A stretch of 64,000 bases of DNA, from assembly GCA_020698575.1 (NCBI GenBank), contig CM036242.1, positions 10,861,624 to 10,925,623 on the forward strand, written 5' to 3'. Shown one piece after another: positions 60,066 to 64,000 of the stretch (position 1 is its first letter; the number at the start of each line of letters is the position of its first letter). Both the position numbers and the translations under genes were made by a program. The DNA comes from Bostrychus sinensis (lineage: Eukaryota; Chordata; Actinopteri; Gobiiformes; Eleotridae). Under the pieces are notes generated by a model. That model made no database searches. It was not told the DNA's origin and saw only the letters and a program-made list of their open reading frames with translations.

Positions 60066-61229
60066 AATCTGTGCAGGATGGTAAAGTGAAAAGGTCTGTG
60101 CCACAGTGTGAGAACCCCGGAAGGTTAATCCAGAATGATGTGACCAGCAGATGGCAGCGTTGAACTGCTAAGTCCTTCATTACACTGGTGGTTTCTGTTG
60201 CAGTCCTCCACAAATAAATACATAAACCTAATTCACAAAATTAACAATAAACAAAACCACCATAAAATATTGCTACATTTTAATATTACATTTGAAAGCT
60301 AACTTAAAGTAAAGTTAAAGACAAAACATTTGCTAATAAAATGTGTCCTTCTTTTTCTGACCAGTCTATGGCAATGTGTGTAAGGCTGTACTTGTATATG
60401 ACAATTTACTTATTTAACATCATTTAAACAGTATCACGAGCACTCCAGTTAAATAATAAATTAATATGTTTGTGTCTATTAACATGTGATAAACAGTTTT
60501 GCAGTACATTGTTACCGAAGTCTGATACTAAAGATGAGAAATAATAATTAATGATTTCATATTTAATTTTAAAGATATAACCCCATCATATTTTCTGATC
60601 ATTTTAGCAATTATGTTGCAATAACATATTTTCTGAGTCAGATTTATTAATATATGCGTGCTGACTCTCAGACAGTAGCAGCCACAACATAAAGCTGACT
60701 GGGCTTTTTAGTACTCTCAGCTCTCAGATCCCATCAGATGGTACAGTACTGTATATGTAATGGACTTAACTGCTCCATCAACAGATTTTAATGCATCCAC
60801 CTGACATACATTACAGTACAGCCCCTCCCTTCTGCTCACTCCAAATATTGATTCTGTGGAACTATTTGTCACCATTGTGAAGTGTGCTGTGTGCGAGGTT
60901 GTAGAGGCTGTGTTACCTTAAGGCCATCAGGACAAGGCCTTCGCAGACAGAACGGTGACAGTTTGACAGCACTAATTGGTTTTGTCTGTCTCCAGCGCCT
61001 CATGTACTGTAACAGACGAAACATGAACCGTCTGCTTTGTTCACATAATGACTGTTTCTGTCTGCCAACGCCAAATTACCCAGCAGACCCGAGGAACTTC
61101 CCCACGACACCACAGAGAAAGAGACAGAGATGAAGGTTTACAAAGGATGCTGTAAGATGAGTTCTCTGTAATTAACCATGAATGGACGCCAGAGGTGGAA
61201 GAAGTATGCAAAGTAAAAGTACTGCTACT
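60066..61229. other. intergenic, no gene seen
   Basis: AT-rich at 60200-60660, then a moderately GC-rich stretch (60840-61140) whose 83-codon frame has no recognised similarity. Confidence 0.4.
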
Positions 61230-62125
61230 TTAAGGTAAAACTATTACCGCTATTGCTATTACTACCACTACTGCTGCTATTAGCCTACATGTACTTCTAC
61301 TGCCATAACTTATTTATTTATTTCTCTTTATTTATACAGAGAGATCCCAATGAGAGTCCTGGATTCTCTTTTTTTCCATTATTTTCTTTTTATAACTACT
61401 ATTAATATGACTACTATTAATACTGTTATTAATATTTGTACTATTACAACTAGTAATTTAACTACTAGTGCTGCTGCAAATATACTCTACTTAATTTACA
61501 ACTACTACATCTACTGCTACTTCTTTTACTACTCATTGCTACCACTACTGTTGCTGCTACTATGATTACTACTACTGCTTCTGCTACTATACTACTATTA
61601 GTACTTCTGTAACAACTACTTACTGCTTTAGGACTGTAATGACTACTACTAATACTTTCAATACAGATTTGTTTTATCTTTCGGATACCCCCTTTGTTTA
61701 TTTGTGGTCGCCACAGCGAAGCAGTTGCACAGTGATTTGGCAGGTTTTTACGCCAGATGCCCTCCCTGTCATGTGGATGAAATGTCTTGCCCAGGGACAC
61801 AAAGACAGTGAGCGTTTTGAGCAAGGTTGATACTGTCGACCTGGACCAAAACCTAACCCACTGCACCACTGTTGCCTCAATATTTTTAATACTGTTAAAA
61901 CTAGTACTTTTACTACTACTTCTAGTACTGTTTCCACTACTTTCACTAGTACTGCTGCTACTACAGCTATTGCTACTACTCACACTATTACCACAATTGC
62001 TCCTTGTATTGCTACTACTTACTACTGCTACTACTACTATTCATTGAATTAGTATTTCTAGTATTACTACATGTACTTCTGCAGCTCCTAATACTATCTA
62101 CTACTACTGTTGCTACTATTACTCC
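61230..62125. repeat. degenerate ACT/CTA trinucleotide field
   Basis: Long drifted CTACTACTGCTACTATTACT sequence, split by the repeat at 61690-61885. It explains the poly-Leu and poly-Ser frames on the two strands, including the 172-codon minus frame; none is a gene. Confidence 0.85.
61690..61885 (-). repeat. SINE-like repeat nested in ACT field
   Basis: ATGTCTTGCCCAGGGACACA, TTGAGCAAGGTTGATACTG and AACCCACTGCACCACTG, as at 53800. ACT-type sequence lies on both sides. Confidence 0.65.
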
Positions 62126-64000
62126 ATCTACTGCTAATTTCAAACCTGCAGTTTACCTTGAATCAAATGGGACCCTATGGTTACAAGAAGAGCCTAGCCA
62201 CTTTGCCACCCAAAAAATCCTTCCACCTCTGACGATTGTACACAGCAGTTTATATTAAAGATCAACAATGCCATTATTAATCAAACAACAATGTAGAATA
62301 TCACCACAAGATATATATTTTATTCATAAACCAACAATAAACAAAAAAAAAACAGAGCATCAACACATCAACTTTTGAAAGGCAGCGGAAAATAAAAAGG
62401 ATATCATTTATACAAGACATCTGAGAGAGCAATTCAGAAATTTGAAGCATAAAACACAACTACAACAAGTAAAATGGACAAATAACACAAGAACTACATA
62501 TAAATCTGAACACGTTCCCTACTGGGTCAATACAAGGACATGGGGTTAGCCCATTAGCATTAGCACTGCTGCGTTCAAGGACACTGGGCTCAGTACAGAG
62601 CACTCTTGTCTCAGACTGGTAGATGCTACTCTTTCTGAGACAACTTTTTCATCATTTTTAAGTAACACAAGAATCAGTTACCTCAAAGGTGTATGAGAAT
62701 CACTGGACTTAGATTTCTGAGTCTCTACAATGGTAAAGAATAGCACCACTGGGCTAATACTAACATCAGAAGCCGGTGTAAAGTAAATAAGTACTGTAAA
62801 AGAATTAATTTTATATTGTTTATATAAATGCACCCACTAAGTCTTTGTGTGGTGTGAGGACAGGAGGAAGTGGACGCACTTCCAGCTCAGAGGGAGGCTG
62901 GAGGAAAACAGGAGTTACACTGAAGGTTTTTATATCAGCCACACCAGTGTTCTCATCAACCACTTCTGCTGCCAGCGATCAATAATATCAAGTTAATGTC
63001 ACATCATGACAGTTATGTACATGTACATAAACATAAAGAGGGCAATCATTCTGAGGAACTAAATCTATTTACATTTGGTACAACAACGTAACCTTTCCCT
63101 TTGTAAAAAGCTGTGCTTTGTTTTCAAACTGCCACATTCAGGCAGATACAAAAATACATGGTTAGTCTCCATGAGGGCAATAGTGTGTTCTGTTCGATCA
63201 AGAACAGAATCCACATGAACACACCACACCAAGTTATTATACAAAAATAACTGCCAGCTACACGGACTACAGCCTCCTGAGTTATGTCTGTCATTTGACT
63301 GGTTTATTATCCTGAGTCTTTATCACTAATGATCATGTCATGGACTGTGGAGAAACTGACAAAATACACATGAATTTGCATGTATCCCTGTGTATATTCA
63401 TACAAAATCAGGCTTAAGTAAATATAAAAGAAATTGTAAGTGATAATGAAATAACATGAAATAACACTGAGTGTTCTACACAGCTGCAGTGATAAATGAT
63501 GCTTTAGGCTGGTACAGTTTATTGCAGCTCCTCTGTTCGACAGGGCACAGGAGAACACTGCTTTGTTTGAGGCTCATCTCTTGCATGGTGTAAGTCCACT
63601 GACAAACTGCATTAAAGTCAGTCAGTGGATGTGGATGTGTTAAAATACAGGCAAAGTTTTATATTTCATTGCACAAAAATACATAGACCAATCAATTTCA
63701 CTGTATACATTATACAATACAACAATGTTTTCAGTTATTACAGATGTTCATTTGTTGTTTATATCTATTATGGTAATCTGATTTCTGCAGTCATGAGTGT
63801 TTGTTAGGAAAAATGGCATAAGATGACATAAGAAGTCTTTTAGTGACTACACTAATTCCTTCAGGCAGCGGTAAAAGATGGTGTCTTCATGACCTTTTCA
63901 ATGCCCAAACACAAAGTTAAGTGAAATGCATGTAACATAAACCTGACATGCTTTACAAAATGCATACTGAGGCAAAAAAAAAAAAAGAATTAGTTTTTAA
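62126..64000. other. unique AT-rich DNA, perhaps a reverse 3'UTR
   Basis: No recognised transposon and no coding exon. A reversed AATAAA (TTTATT) at about 62319 would suit the 3' end of a minus-strand transcript, but this alone is weak evidence. Confidence 0.3.

Noticed and set aside
61465..62258. Ser-rich 172-codon minus frame and Leu-rich plus frames
   Set aside because: Products of the degenerate ACT trinucleotide field and a SINE-like repeat.
1..64000. CRISPR array, operon, prophage or other prokaryotic system
   Set aside because: No regular spacer array and no run of dense coding; the window is plainly vertebrate with introns and teleost repeats.

Overview
The window looks like nuclear DNA of a teleost fish. 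It is AT-rich, and its coding capacity is split into short exons with GT..AG introns. It is packed with teleost-type repeats: tRNA-derived SINEs with an L2-like tail ending in GAATGAATG, hAT and Harbinger MITEs, a Rex/Babar-like LINE 3' end, a LINE reverse-transcriptase fossil and a solo LTR. No bacterial, viral or CRISPR feature was seen. Nearly all long open frames are chance frames or lie in repeats.

The one gene I can identify is map2k5 (MEK5, the MAP2K that activates ERK5), on the minus strand. Eight coding exons between 21266 and 8518 join in phase into 169 codons plus 2 bases. They cover the whole N-terminal PB1 domain, the linker and the Gly-rich loop of the kinase domain. The rest of the kinase must lie beyond base 1. 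The presumed promoter is at about 21267-21660.

Layout: 1-8517 is intron 8, with a solo LTR, a hAT element with perfect 8-bp target duplication, and a LINE 3' end. 8518-21266 holds the eight exons. Intron 3 (7.4 kb) is the long one; it holds a Harbinger MITE, a hAT element and a tandemly duplicated non-repeat element with a 50/52-identical core, probably a duplicated cis-regulatory element. 21660-64000 is upstream sequence made mostly of repeats, with several GC-richer, non-repetitive blocks that look like conserved non-coding DNA. One codon-like open region on the minus strand (about 58332-58813) may be an exon of an unidentified gene.

No multi-gene system is visible. The most interesting items are the duplicated intronic element, the unidentified exon candidate, a possible D-to-V change in the PB1 acidic motif, and a five-copy TTAA-bounded MITE family. 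Identifications rest on reading the sequence and remembered family sequences; no search was run.
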